Shown: piece after piece, positions 45,732 through 56,657 of the stretch
Layout: the number at the start of each line of letters is the position of its first letter
Position numbering within the stretch: position 1 is the stretch's first letter
Source: Liopterus haemorrhoidalis
Taxonomy: Eukaryota > Arthropoda > Insecta > Coleoptera > Dytiscidae
DNA: 64,000 nt
Assembly: GCA_963971575.1 (NCBI GenBank)
Contig: OZ020611.1
Coordinates: forward strand, 242,010,654-242,074,653
Reading direction: 5' to 3'
The notes under the pieces: model-generated
The model's database searches: none
Told to the model about the DNA's origin: nothing
The model's input: the letters and a program-made list of their open reading frames with translations, nothing else
Program-made: the position numbers and the translations under genes

Positions 45732-46738
45732 TAGATTATTATATGAAAAGAACTTCTTGATACATACATGTAACAGTCACTTACCAGCAATCCTACTATA
45801 CCATTTATTTTATTCGTCTGCAAAAGTATAAAAAAAACTATCTAAATATATTGTAATTGTCACTGACCCACTATCCATACAATAAAAACTCCAAGGTGAG
45901 AATTTTGGCAACTATAACTAGGTCATTGCACTTTTATAAAACAAAATTTCTGTAATACAAAGAATATTGAATGATTTTACATTAATCCATTGGCAGAACT
46001 GCGTCAGAGCCCGATAATGGACGTGTTATTTCCGCGCGCAGTCATTGGACGAGATCCATTGTAAAATCCGTTATCGTACTTAGTGACCAGGGTATTTTAA
46101 ATACCGAATTTAAAATGTTTTGGCATTCGTTACTTAATCACATGATGGGTTTATATTTAATATTATTAGTTAGAACACTCTCACCGTTTCATCATTTGAT
46201 AAATTTCAATGAATATTTTTAACGTGTGTCCGGACGATTTTTGTTACGTAATGGAAATTACTGGATAGGCGGAAAACATGGGTTTTTGCTATTTTTATTT
46301 TGGCAATGACCTTGAGGATCTTTGCAAACTTTATATACTACCTAGATAGGAATGTTATGTAATCGGGATATTTACTAATGTGTGGATTGACCTTTGTAAC
46401 CTTTCAAATTGAACCCTTATATCGTATTGTACGTAGGGCGCTTTAGGCGAGTCGGTTAACCAACGCACTTCGTCATTTTGCGTCATAACTTTATGATAAA
46501 CTTAGTTAGAAAAAATAACTTAAGTTGGTTTACACAGTTCAATTTATTTATCAGTAACTTTATCCAGTTTTTTGTCAATTAATTGACAAATGTATTGGTA
46601 ACCTTGGAAAAAAAAGCATTACTTTACACACATCAATTTTTTGTCAATTTTTTTTGACATATTTATCAAAATGAAAATATTGAAAAAATATTCACAAAGT
46701 TACGAGCTGTGAACAAAAACAAAAGAAATATCCTAGAT
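45732..46738. other. No feature seen
   Basis: Intron sequence with no inverted repeats or frames that I can support. Confidence 0.4.
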
Positions 46739-47126
46739 CAGGGGTCGGCAACATACGGCTCCGGAGCCGCATGCGGCTCTTTTAGAAAATATTGTGGCTC
46801 TTTGAGTATTGGCTGGTTTTTATTTTAATATAATTTATTTTTTAATTTTCAACTTTCTGCCTGTACTATACAGGCTTTGTATTGTTCAGGATGTTTTACG
46901 CTCGGTAATTGCCCGAGTTACTGCCTAATCCCTTTTAGAAGAAGTAATTTGGTGTTTACGTGCAGAAACATTTTTACATTTTATTAATTTACAAAAACGT
47001 AAGGACAATAACAACGTTATCAATGCAAATTTTTTTGCACAAACTATTGTTAACATGCAAGAAGCTTTTGGAGATAAATTTAAAGAGTTTATACTCTATC
47101 TCAGAAAGACTGATAGTAATAAAATT
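46739..47126 (+). pseudogene. hAT element left end with transposase fragment
   Basis: It starts with the hAT terminus CAGGGGTCGGCAACATACGG and the inverted motif GGAGCCGCATGCGGCTC. About 200 bp further, one frame reads FLHFINLQKRKDNNNVINAN then FAQTIVNMQEAFGDKFKEFI, similar to a mid-part of ZBED-like hAT transposases. The rest of the gene and the right terminus are not found. Confidence 0.6.
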
Positions 47127-47499
47127 TATTATTTGTAAAAAGTTATTGTTTTTTCACACAGAAGCGGCAAAACAAAAGCGACAAAATATGAACAGTTCGA
47201 AACGATATATTGTTAAAAACAACCGAGTGTGCCGCACATATTATATGGAAATACGAACTAGGGTTAAACACAATAGATCATAAAAATTTGACCCTAAAAT
47301 TTTGAGGAAAAATATGGTCACAGGGGTGTGTTTAATGATATGATAAATATGGTCACAGGCCTGCGTTTAATAAAATGCTAAATAGTAATATAGAAATACA
47401 CAGAACCATTTAAACGTGTTTAAAATGTGCACGCCACTGGTAACTGCCTGACAAAATGATTTATTACTATCAGTCTTTCTAAGATAGAGTATAATTTAA

Positions 47500-47880
47500 T
47501 TTGGGACAAGAACTTTTTTAGTACATTTTTGGCTAAACTCGTGATAAAAGAAACGAATTTCAAAAAACGATCTATTCCTGAATCTACGTCTTAAGAGCTT
47601 TCTTTGGGTACCACATAATATTTTTTTTTTATCAGTGACAAAAAAATGGACATTTTTCGAAAATTCCTGTTGAACTATTCCGATTCCCATTATTGTTCAT
47701 TACGGAGATTTTTTTGAATTTTTTAGATCAACCCCTTTGGGAGATAGGGTGGGGGACAAAAGTTTTTTTACACATTTTCGGCAAAAATCCAATAAAAAAA
47801 AATTGATTTTTCAAAAATAAAAATTTGTTGATCCACGCATTAAGAGGTTTCATTTGGTATGCCACTCAAAATAAAAACCA
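47500..47880 (-). repeat. GTCT-repeat fragment, inverted and diverged
   Basis: In reverse it matches the family's middle section (ACTATTCCGATTCC, GGGTGGGGGACAAAAG, AAGAGGTTTCATTTGGTATGC). A poorer second match lies to its left. No microsatellite or tRNA-like block. Confidence 0.5.
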
Positions 47881-47881
47881 G

Positions 47882-48254
47882 TGGCGAAGGGAGACCTCCG
47901 CTAGACTTGCCCTCCTATAAAAAAAAAATTAATAATAAAAAAAATAAATTTTTTTTTTTACCACATATACCACATATACAACTTCCTTTTCCGGTTTCGG
48001 ATTTTAATAAAAAACTATAGGGTTCTTCCCAATTATTAGGAGAATTTTTGAGTACCAGAACGAACTCTTTAAGTTAAACCGTTTTTGAGTTATAGTGTAT
48101 ACACACAGACACACAGACACACATACGAACGGCACTTCGAAAATAGGTTTTTTGGATTCCTTGGACCATGAAACGTGGTCATCCGTCAAAATCTCGACAT
48201 CGAAAATTTTCGCGATTACAATACTTGCCCCTTATATATTAAGGTCGGGCAAAA
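47882..48254 (+). repeat. Repeat family U, copy 2
   Basis: From CCAGTGGCGAAGGGAGACC through GGACCATGAAACGTGGTC to TTAAGGTCGGGCAA. It is shorter than copy 1 because the middle is deleted. Confidence 0.75.
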
Positions 48255-48263
48255 ATACATATA

Positions 48264-48600
48264 ATCTGTCTCATTTTGTAATACGAAACTAGATCTGGTT
48301 ACTTTGGTGACTGTTGTGGTGTAAATAGACTTTTATGAAAACATGTGAACTTGTAAACCAGGCTTTTAAATATTTGGCTAAGTTTTATTATATCGAGGTT
48401 ATATTCACTCAAAAACTATATATGTCAGATAACAAATTGACATGTCAAAATTGCGATTGACATTTCAAAATTGTGATCGATATGTCAAATATTTTGAAAG
48501 GTGCCACTTCAGAATTACCACCCTAAGATGATATTTTAAATATACAACATAAAAAATGAAATTTCCCTCTTAGTTTCGTATTACAAAATGAGACAGATAA
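48264..48600. mobile_element. MITE with 30-bp inverted ends
   Basis: AATCTGTCTCATTTTGTAAT and its continuation ACGAAACTA face TAGTTTCGTATTACAAAATG...GACAGATAA on the right, about 32 bp each. The left interior contains AACTAGATCTGGTTA, also seen inside the 1.7-kb MITE pair at 17.2 and 18.2 kb. Confidence 0.8.
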
Positions 48601-48644
48601 TAATTGATTATATTTATCTCGTGATGTGGTTTTTGAACTCTCTT

Positions 48645-49472
48645 TTTTTCCCTATATGTGGGTCAAAGAGTTGTATATGCATGCCAAATTTAGCCGTTTG
48701 GCTACAATTTTTACCGAACAGACAGACAGACACACAAAGGAAAAATACTAAAACATCTAAAAAACATATCCCCCTAAAAATATAAACAAATATGTGCTCA
48801 TCGAAAAAAAAATATATTTTTTTAAAGTTCTGAGTAGGGTATCAAATGAAAGCCCTTAGTACGTGGAGTAACGACCAAAATTTTATTTTTGCAAAATAAA
48901 TTATTTTGACGCGATTTTTGCCAAAATTGTGCAAAAAAAATAATTGTCCCACACCCTGTAGCCCAGATGGTTTAAACTAAAAATCTGAAAAAATTCTAAG
49001 TAATGTACATTGGTGTGAACCGGAATAGTACAACAGGAATTTTTGATGATTTTTATTTTTAAATTTTATATTGTTTAAATTATTTTTTCAAAATTCTAGT
49101 TATATTTTGGCAAATATTGCATTTAATTTTTAAAAGCGTAAATTTAATAACCAGTGGAAATTGTTTAAATTATAATTTAATTCTGTTTCAATGTACACGA
49201 AATCAGAGGGGCGGAACTTATAACAACCAATGGAAGCCATAGGCGCAATTTTTAAAATTCTTAATGAACCTTGCTATATATAAAAAAAAAAAAAAATACT
49301 GCACATGTTTAGAAACCTAAATAATGGTATTAGGCGTTCGAATTAAAATTAACAAAAAAAAATATTTTAATATAAAATTTGTTTTGGCATCCCAAATAAT
49401 CATCATTCACTTACTAAATACCTGCAAAACCCTGAAATGTGTGAAAATTCACACTTCACATCAATTTGTTAA
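48645..49472 (+). repeat. GTCT repeat, copy F, 5' part inverted
   Basis: From 48645 to about 48735 the 5' portion is in reverse orientation (GTGGGTCAAAGAGTTG... to ACAGACAGACAGACA). Then the family continues forward from AGGAAAAATACTAAAACATC to the 3' hairpin near 49440. A deletion after ATTTTTGATGAT removes the tRNA-like block. Confidence 0.8.
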
Positions 49473-49473
49473 T

Positions 49474-49600
49474 AGAGGGACATTTGTATTGGTATCGCTA
49501 AATTTTATTTTGTTTACATCTGCCGACATTTTATAATACGGTCTGATGTGTTTTGATACTTGTGTTCACATATCTAACTTATAGTCAATAGAATAATATC
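49474..49600 (+). repeat. Repeat shared with 6360-6480
   Basis: AGGGACATTTGTATTGGTATC, then TGTTTACAT, TAATACG and TGTGTTTTGATACT follow in the same order at both places. It is an unclassified dispersed repeat. Confidence 0.5.
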
Positions 49601-49689
49601 TCTGTAAGAAAATATTAGGCCAAGTTATTTCTACTCTGCTGCTAGAATGTATTTTATGCAAGAACTTTGTGATGGCGGTCGGTCCTGTG

Positions 49690-49856
49690 GTGGCCACAAC
49701 TGATTTTTCCTACATGTGGGTCAAAGAGTTGTATAAGCGTGCCAAATTAGAACTTTCTATGTAAAACCGTTTGGCTACAATTTCTACCGTGCAGACAGAA
49801 AAGACACATGAATGACATAAGGGTTTTTTGGTGGCCATACCTACAAAACCCTAGTA
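49690..49856 (-). repeat. GTCT-repeat fragment G, inverted 5' end
   Basis: Reverse of the family start: from GTGGGTCAAAGAGTTGTATA through GTTTGGCTACAATTTC to CATACCTACAAAACCCT. Confidence 0.75.
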
Positions 49857-50422
49857 AAATCTTTCATTAGATTGTGTTGTATTAGATATTCGTTGGTAAA
49901 ACTATGACTTATACAAGTATTATCCCTGACGGTTTGCATAGTATCCTTGAGAAAGTAGGTTTAGGTGATCAGTTTTTCATGTACCGTTGAGCACGGTAAT
50001 ATTTCATATTCCTACAATTGCCAAGGTCGCAGTACTTTCTTCTATAAACACTATTTGTAGGCGATTGACCTGATATTTTAATTGCTGAATTACAATGCTG
50101 CATTATACCGTTCATGTAATCAATGCAATCAAATAATATTAGATATAGTCCACAATAGTCTACACAATTTCACCTTGTAGCTATGTTATATGTGTCAAAA
50201 ACGGTCCACGGTAATTTATGCTTTAACACAGTCGTTCTTAATCAGAAATGAGTGCCTCTGGGATGTCAAATGCTTCTCTTAGGGGTGTAAGAGAGACTCC
50301 TGCCTATGCTATTATACAGTGAATTTATGTTTTGTACTATGTAACATGTACTATGTCTTACCATGGATACAGTTTTTGACAGCAATATAAATCGTGTTCA
50401 TTTTCATTTGCAACATAGAAAC

Positions 50423-50842
50423 CAGTGGCGAAGGAAGACCTCCGCTAGACTTGCCCTCCCATAAAAAAAAAATAATAATAAAAAAAAAATACATATATTT
50501 TTTTTTAATTTAAAAAAAGATTTAGGTAAATCTTCAAAAATACATCCAATTATGTCCTATACAATTTTTTGTCCAAGGCTTGGTTTACTAGTTACGAATT
50601 TTTTTAAATTTTAATGTTTAATAACTTCCGTTTCTGGTTTCGGATTTTAATAAAAAACAATAGGGTTCTTCCCAATTATTAGGAGAATTTTTCACACAGA
50701 CACTCACACCCCCTGACGGCACTTCGAAAATAGGTTTTTTGGATTCCCTGGACCATGAAACGTGGTTATCAGTCAAAATCTCGGCATCGAAAATTTTCGC
50801 GGTTACAATACTTGCCCCTTATATATTAAGGTCGGGCAAGTA
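50423..50842 (+). repeat. Repeat family U, copy 3
   Basis: From CAGTGGCGAAGGAAGACC to TTAAGGTCGGGCAAGT, inserted in the left part of the mariner. The uninterrupted site can be read at about 51130-51150. No obvious target duplication. Confidence 0.75.
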
Positions 50843-51224
50843 AAAACGATATTTACTAGCAAAATCAAAATATTTTATTGAAAATACAAATAAAAAATAA
50901 TAATAATAATAAATAAATAACTAATGAAAACTTATAATAAATGTTCAAAAGTTGACTACTTTCTTCAATAAATTATCATCAACTAAAAGTATGTGCTGTA
51001 AATATGCGAAAGTAACCAGATATTTGACTGTGGTTAGTAATGATTTTTGTTGGTAGTTAAAACCATAACCTCAATATTCTGTGGTGAACAGTATTTATTA
51101 AATGGTACAGTGAATTTATTTTTTAATGCAACATAGAAAAAACCATATTTACTAGCAAAATCAAAATATTTTATTGAAAATACAAATAAAAAAAAATAAT
51201 AATAAATAAATAACTAATAAAAAC

Positions 51225-52273
51225 TTATAATACATGTTCAAAAGTTTCTCCGTTTACTTGCATACAAAATGTTAAGCGATCATAAAAATGATTTAAAACA
51301 TTCAGCAATTGCTCTTGAGGTATATTTTTGGATGCTTGAACAATGTCGTGCAGTTCAGCAACATCCCTAAGTTCTCCATTATATAATTTGGCCTTTAAAT
51401 ATAATAAAAAAAATCATTTGGTGCCAAATCCTGAGATCTCACTGGTCAATTCATCGACCCTCCTCTTCCAATCCAGCTATTTGGGAAAGTTCTATGTAAA
51501 TATTCTTTAACTATTCTAGAATAATGGACTTGTGCGCCATCATGTTGAAACCATACTTGTCCATTAATATTCAGGTTTCGCAACGCAGGTAATATTTGGT
51601 TTTGCAAAAGGGCTAGATATTTTGCGGCATTAATGTTACCGTCAATAAAAAAAGGCCCTATAATATTGGTTCCTATTATCCCTGCCCAAACATTTAATTT
51701 TTGCGGCCTTTGAGTTCGGGAGGAATTAAACAAATGTAAATTTTCTCGACTCCAGTACCTAAAATTTTGTCTGTGCACTTCACCATTTAGATTAAACGTT
51801 GCTTCGTCAGTAAATAAAATTCTTTGAAGCATTGTTGGGTCGGAATTAATTTTTTCAAACATTTCAAAACAAAAATCTATACGTACTGCTGCGTCCCTTT
51901 CTAACAATTCTTGCTGATTTTGAAATTTGTATGATCGAAACTTTTCTTTTATTAAGGAGTTAATAACATATCCAATACTGACACCAACGGTTTGTGAAAT
52001 TGATCTTAAAGTATTTTGATTGTTTTCTTCCACTTGTAATAATATTTCCATCTGCTTCTCTTCTGTAAGCACGTGGGATGTTGTTCTTTTTTTATTATGT
52101 TTTGACTTAAGACATCCTTCGCGATGAAATTTATTAACTAGTCTTGAAATTGTAGAGGGATTTGGTATTGGCCGATCTGGATAAGGTGCACTAAATACAG
52201 CAGAAACTTCTTTTAAACTCATTTGGGAGTTATACCAAGTTACCATCATTATTTTTTCTTCATCTGTATACAT
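51225..52273 (-). pseudogene. Mariner DD41D transposase, one nonsense codon and one frameshift
   Basis: Starts MYTDEEKIMMVTWYNSQM at 52273. It has a helix-turn-helix N-terminal half, FTDEATFNLNG (first Asp) and WFQHDGAQVHYS (second Asp). After GRGGSMN the expected Trp codon is TGA at about 51443-51445. Reading on gives SQDLAPNDFF (third Asp, 41 residues after the second), then a frameshift, then LRDVAELHDIVQAS and the C-terminus NGETFEHVL. The total would be about 349 residues. The catalytic residues survive, so decay is recent. Confidence 0.88.
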
Positions 52274-52493
52274 GTTGATTCATTTTTAAATCAGCAATAA
52301 GCAAAAGTATACACACTAATTGTCTATGTTGCAAATGAAAATGAACACGATTTATATTGCTGTCAAAAACTGTATCCATGGTAATGACATAGTACATGTT
52401 ACATTAAAAAATAAATTCACCGTATATGAAAACATGTATATTGTATTGAACTTTTTATTACATTTATTTCTTACAATATATTTTATTTTTTAG

Positions 52494-52703
52494 TCATGGG
52501 ATTCGTTCTTCCGAAACTCAGCAAGTGGGGGAGCTGGTTATCAAGCTCCCCCACAGTTGGCACCGATGGGAAAGAACCAGGTCCCTATCACCGCTTTGAT
52601 GCCAATGGTTGCCCAGGCCGGTGCTCTTACCGCAGGCGGACCTATTAACGATAAGATCATCGATGACCATCTTGCCGTACAAGCAATCATCAGAAGTTAT
52701 CAG
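52494..52703 (+). CDS. OGDH: 2-oxoglutarate dehydrogenase E1, second coding exon
   Basis: 210 bp, 70 codons, phase 0 at both ends, between a TTTATTTTTTAG acceptor and a CAG|GTTAGT donor. Joined to the exon at 26948-27163 it gives ...DPASVHA|SWDSFFRNSASGG, completing the conserved N-terminal domain (YNAWL...SWDSFFR). A Gly/Pro/Ala-rich linker and the helix DDHLAVQAIIRSYQ follow, which in the family is followed at once by RGH...LDPL. No frameshift or stop. GC content is clearly higher than in the flanking intron. Confidence 0.95.
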
Positions 52704-52965
52704 GTTAGTTGAAACAGGTTAAGACGAGTTCAAGAATTGATGAGTTTTAAATAGATTAGACGCACTGATTTAACTGATGTTCTGATCGGATTCGAGTAAT
52801 TGGGGAATTATATTTTGGATAGTCAATAAATTTGGATAGTTCGTTCTGTTGTTTTTGCTATTCAGACTTTGGTTTTATTTATTTATTGTTTAAAACCGTT
52901 GTAAATGTTGTCTAACCCAAGCCTACAATGAGGAAACTAGTACTTTCATTTTGAAAGTTACATAA

Positions 52966-53346
52966 GGGCATGTTTCTTAATTCAGCGCTAGATCTTGCGC
53001 ATAAAGCACAAATCTAGCAAACCGTTTCTTAATTCAGCGTAAAATTCTAGCAGGCTGTTTCTTATTACAGCACTAAATGTCCACTAGGTACTAGCGCTAG
53101 ACATCGAATCTAGCGGTTAATAAGGCTGGTAGCTGCTAGAGCTAGAGAGGTTAACATCACAATTTGACATTTGACGTAATAGTTTTCTGCTAACAACTAC
53201 ATAACCTCCTTGAAACATAGCAAAAATCTAGCAAGTCGTTTTCTTATTTTTGAAATTTTGTATTTAACGCACAAATCTAGCATCACAGCGAGCATCTAGC
53301 GCTAGAAGTTAGCACTAAATTGTTAGCTGAATTTTGAAACATGCCC
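52966..53346. mobile_element. Harbinger-like MITE, GGGCATGTTTC ends
   Basis: 381 bp with inverted ends GGGCATGTTTCTTAATTCAGC and GCTGAATTTTGAAACATGCCC, and many internal CTAGCGCTAG-type palindromic motifs. Flanks TAA and AAA suggest a decayed 3-bp duplication. It lies 263 bp after the OGDH exon donor. Confidence 0.75.
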
Positions 53347-54447
53347 AAATAAACATAAAAATTAAAGATTAACAAAATGTTAAAAATAAAACTAACAGAT
53401 ATTAAAATTTAAATTGGTTAGCAACAGGGGCAGATTGTGGAAGCTTAAAATGGTGGAGCGATTTTGTTTTATGGTTTTACCTATAAATAGGTCCAGCTGG
53501 AAGTTTTGCGGGGCCCCGGGCGAATGTTTTTTTTTGTGGGCCCCAAATATTTTCAAGAAAAAAAAAAAAAATGTTTTCAATAACGTGTTGCTGAAAAAAT
53601 AAAATTTTACAGGCTATTCCAAACGTTTAGGCGGAACTAAATGGTTTGTTTTTATTTTTATTATTTTTTTGTTTATTTTTTTTTTTTACATTTAATTTGG
53701 GACTTAAAATCGAAGGTCTTAAAAGGCACTTAACATAATTTTTTTTTTCTATAAAAACAGTAGTTACAGCTTTTTTATAATTAACAGTCAAGTCAGACTT
53801 TGTAATACAATAAAAGTATTATTGTTGTTATGTTTTTTATTGCAGTTTTATTATTTTGCAACCAATGTTATTATTATATACATTCGGATATATTTAAATA
53901 AATTATAATTGTTGTTATATAATATGACGCGGTTTTAGTATGCATAAAGTGTAAAGATTGCTGCATTGCTTCCGTGGTTAGATGCTAAATTATTATTCAA
54001 GTACACTTGCTTCTGTCTTCATGCAGTGGATACGTTCTACAAGAATCCGCATAAAAAAGCACAAAAAAACTTGTTTTTTAATGATTTGTGCGATTATTTT
54101 ACATTTTTACCTTTATTCGTCACTATCTGACAATTTTGACTCGAATGTAGGCTGGTTAAAAATCACTTTCATCGAAGAAGATATTAATAACACTAACCTC
54201 ACGCCCGTTCTCAGTTGATTTTTATTTTTTGAAAATGTGTTCAGGGATTAGTCTTAGCGATGTTTGTTTGATTTACCTCTTATACAGTTCGTGGTACTCG
54301 GACATACAAGACTTCAGACAATGTGGAAATTTTAAGGTTTGTTCAGAAACGGTATCATTAATAAGAAACTGACCGCATAAAAAAATCGGCTGTGGCCACA
54401 AAGTACTTAAGCAAAATACTTTCTAGCAGATTATCAGATATTATTCA

Positions 54448-54975
54448 TCATCATCATCATTAATCAGCCCACTGCTGAACGTAGGCTTCACCGCAACTTT
54501 CTTTACGTCGTTCGTTCACTTAGTTAGGGGTCTTCCTCTGCTTCTATTGGTATTTCTGAGTCTCCATTCTAGGATCTTATTTGTCCATCAATCGTTTTGA
54601 AATCTAGCTACATGTCCAACCCAGTTCCATTTAAGACGAGCAGTTCTTTCATTGACGTCACATACTTTTGTTTGCTCTCTAATAAATAAACTAATTCCTA
54701 GTATTGATCTCTCCATTGATCTGTGGGCCACTCTTAATGTTTCAGCTGACTTACTTGTTAATATCAGAGTTTTCGATCCGTATGTTAGAACAGGTAGTAC
54801 GCATTGGTTGAAAACTTTTTTCTACAGGCAATTGCCAAAAGCCGCCCACTCTAGTCCGATGCGGAGTTTCATTTCACGAGTTTGGGTGTCTCGGCTAATG
54901 CGAATATCATGCCCTAGATATTTGTAGCTGACTCCAAACAATGGTGTTCCATCGGTTGATAAAACGTAGTAACAA
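54448..54975 (-). pseudogene. RTE-type non-LTR retrotransposon, 3' fragment
   Basis: On the minus strand: YKYLGHDIRISRDTQTREMK, LEWAAFGNCL, then after a stop FNQCVLPVLTYGSKTL, RSMERSILGIS and LKWNWVGHVARF. This is the conserved C-terminal end of RTE/CFDP2-like endonuclease-reverse transcriptases. It ends in the (ATGATG)n-type 3' repeat at 54448-54463, as RTE elements do. The endonuclease and reverse transcriptase core are missing by 5' truncation, and several stops interrupt the frame. Confidence 0.85.
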
Positions 54976-55063
54976 TTTGAGATGTAATTCGATGGAAATA
55001 CACAAGAAATCATGTAAAACATATCAGAATAAGTAATACTTGCTGGGATATATATGTCCCGGT

Positions 55064-55335
55064 CAGAGCCGCAGTAAGGGGGGGGGGGGGTGGAGGGGGC
55101 GACGGCCTGGGCGCACTAAGGAAAAGGGCGCTAACGGGCTTGACTAAGGGACGCCATTGCGAAAGCGAGGACTGAGAACCTTTTTTTTTTTTTTGCTCGT
55201 CATTTGGATTTTAAGAGGTGAGGACCTTTTTTGTTTGCTCGTCACTTAAATTTTGAGAGATGAGAACCTTTTATTTGCCAAGGGCGCCAAAACACGGCTC
55301 TGTCCCTAGCGCAAGTTTTCCTTATTGCGGCTCTG
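55064..55335. mobile_element. hAT MITE, CAGAGCCGCAGTAAG ends
   Basis: 272 bp with ends CAGAGCCGCAGTAAG and CTTATTGCGGCTCTG and a perfect 8-bp duplication GTCCCGGT at 55056-55063 and 55336-55343. It contains a run of G, GGCGC blocks, and two TTTGCTCGTCA...GTGAGGACC modules. Confidence 0.94.
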
Positions 55336-56261
55336 GTCCCGGTAGTTTTGAAAGGGTTAAAATTATTAGGATCATTAATATAAAAATTAGTAACCAGGAA
55401 CTGAAATCTTATGTTAATTTATTTTCCTTGCAAGAGAAAGAAGCTTTATATTTTAAGATCAGAACTGATGTTAAATCTTTGTTTGAATTAATATGAAATT
55501 TGAAGATTTTTTTACAGAGTAGGATATATTTTATATTTAAAGCAAAATTAATTTATTTTTTATCGAGAACTTTGTGCTAACGAGTAACTTTTTGCAGTTG
55601 AAGTGAATGATTGTACAAAATCATTGAAAGTATTAGGTGTAGTAATTAATACCCAATGACAAATATTAATTATTTTTTAAAACAAATATAAGCATTAAAA
55701 AGATCATAACACTAACATAACATATTTTAATAGATTCAAATAACGAATATCTTAAAAAATATTTCTTAAGTTTTGTTATTTATGACAATAATCGATAATA
55801 ACAGACAAAAATCAAGTAATAGTGAGAAAAAATAACAATATATGAAAGAAATTTTGAATAAAAATATGCTTGTATGAATTTGGCTCTTGAAAAAAGTATT
55901 AACAATTATTCCCTTCGGTTTTGTTAAAAAAAAAAAATGATTTAAAATACATAACTCAAGTACAAAATTTCTTTATGACTGAAAGCATCATTTTGTTGCA
56001 AAACCCGCCAAGTTCAAACTTAAATATTTTTTTTATGTAATCTTGGCACCAATATTTGATTTGATACTCTCTATTGGTAGATAATCATAATTATACATAT
56101 ATATAAAAGCCCTAATTTCTGTGTATCCTCGTAACGCTAAGTTCCTGGGTGCTAGCGGGGCTTGAGGTGTGTGGTCGGTCGCTCCCCACCAGTTAGAGCG
56201 ACGTTCTCCGACAACAGCTCACGTAGGCTAAGCACATAGTGAAGCAGAGAGCAAAGCAGCT

Positions 56262-56657
56262 ATGAAAGCGGAGAGTAAAACAGCGAAAGAATGTCGCGCT
56301 TATAAAAGAGTGTCTACACATAGTGACGCGTTTAAAATCGAGCAGAAAGTTCACAAAATTATAATGGATTTCTTACTAACAGAAAACTCTTCCCTGAAAA
56401 TTTGGTATTTACTAAAAAATAAAAATAAACACACTAGAAGGTGCAATGTTCACAGAATAAATAAAAGTAGACATATACATGAACGTATATATGAATTTCA
56501 TCATTTCTATATGCAACTCCGTGAACATCCAGAAAATTTTCATTCTTATTTTCGCATGAGTATTTCAACGTTTGATTATATTTTGGAAAAAATTCAACAT
56601 AAATTGGTAAAAAATGGACAAATTTCAATCGGAACCTACTATAAATACCTCTTATAA
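56262..56657 (+). pseudogene. PIF/Harbinger transposase N-terminal fragment
   Basis: A 131-codon frame. Its second half (HERIYEFHHFYMQLREHPEN, FHSYFRMSISTFDYILEKIQ, KLVKN) matches the N-terminal region of the MADF-less Harbinger transposases (LYEELR...FFEYFRMS...FDYIL). The first half (ESKTAKECRAYKRV) is not clearly part of it and may derive from a different transposon protein. The catalytic domain is absent, so I treat it as a remnant. Confidence 0.65.

Larger units (their letters stand above)
50317..52423 (-). mobile_element. Mariner (DD41D type) with duplicated left part
   Basis: Long inverted ends of about 100 bp (TACAGTGAATTTATG..., with CATGGATACAGTTTTTGACA inside) lie at 50317-50412 and 52320-52423, bordered by TA. 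A U repeat interrupts the left side. A second partial left end at about 51103-51138 and a repeat of 50844-50953 at 51139-51245 show that two copies overlap here. The right end stops 70 bp before an OGDH exon. Confidence 0.75.
27164..52493 (+). other. OGDH: OGDH intron, 25.3 kb
   Basis: Bounded by GTATGT and TTTTTTAG and in phase 0. Most of its length is accounted for by the transposons listed separately: Kolobok-like, Copia, mariner, hAT, Y, U, and GTCT-repeat copies. I found no additional OGDH exon inside it. Confidence 0.88.

Noticed and set aside
48085..48135. Microsatellite tract as an independent feature
   Set aside because: The CA/GA-rich tract is part of repeat family U, seen also in copy 1 as (GT)n.
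54652..54927. Plus-strand 91-codon frame as a gene
   Set aside because: It is antisense to the RTE retrotransposon fragment, whose minus-strand translation has clear family motifs.
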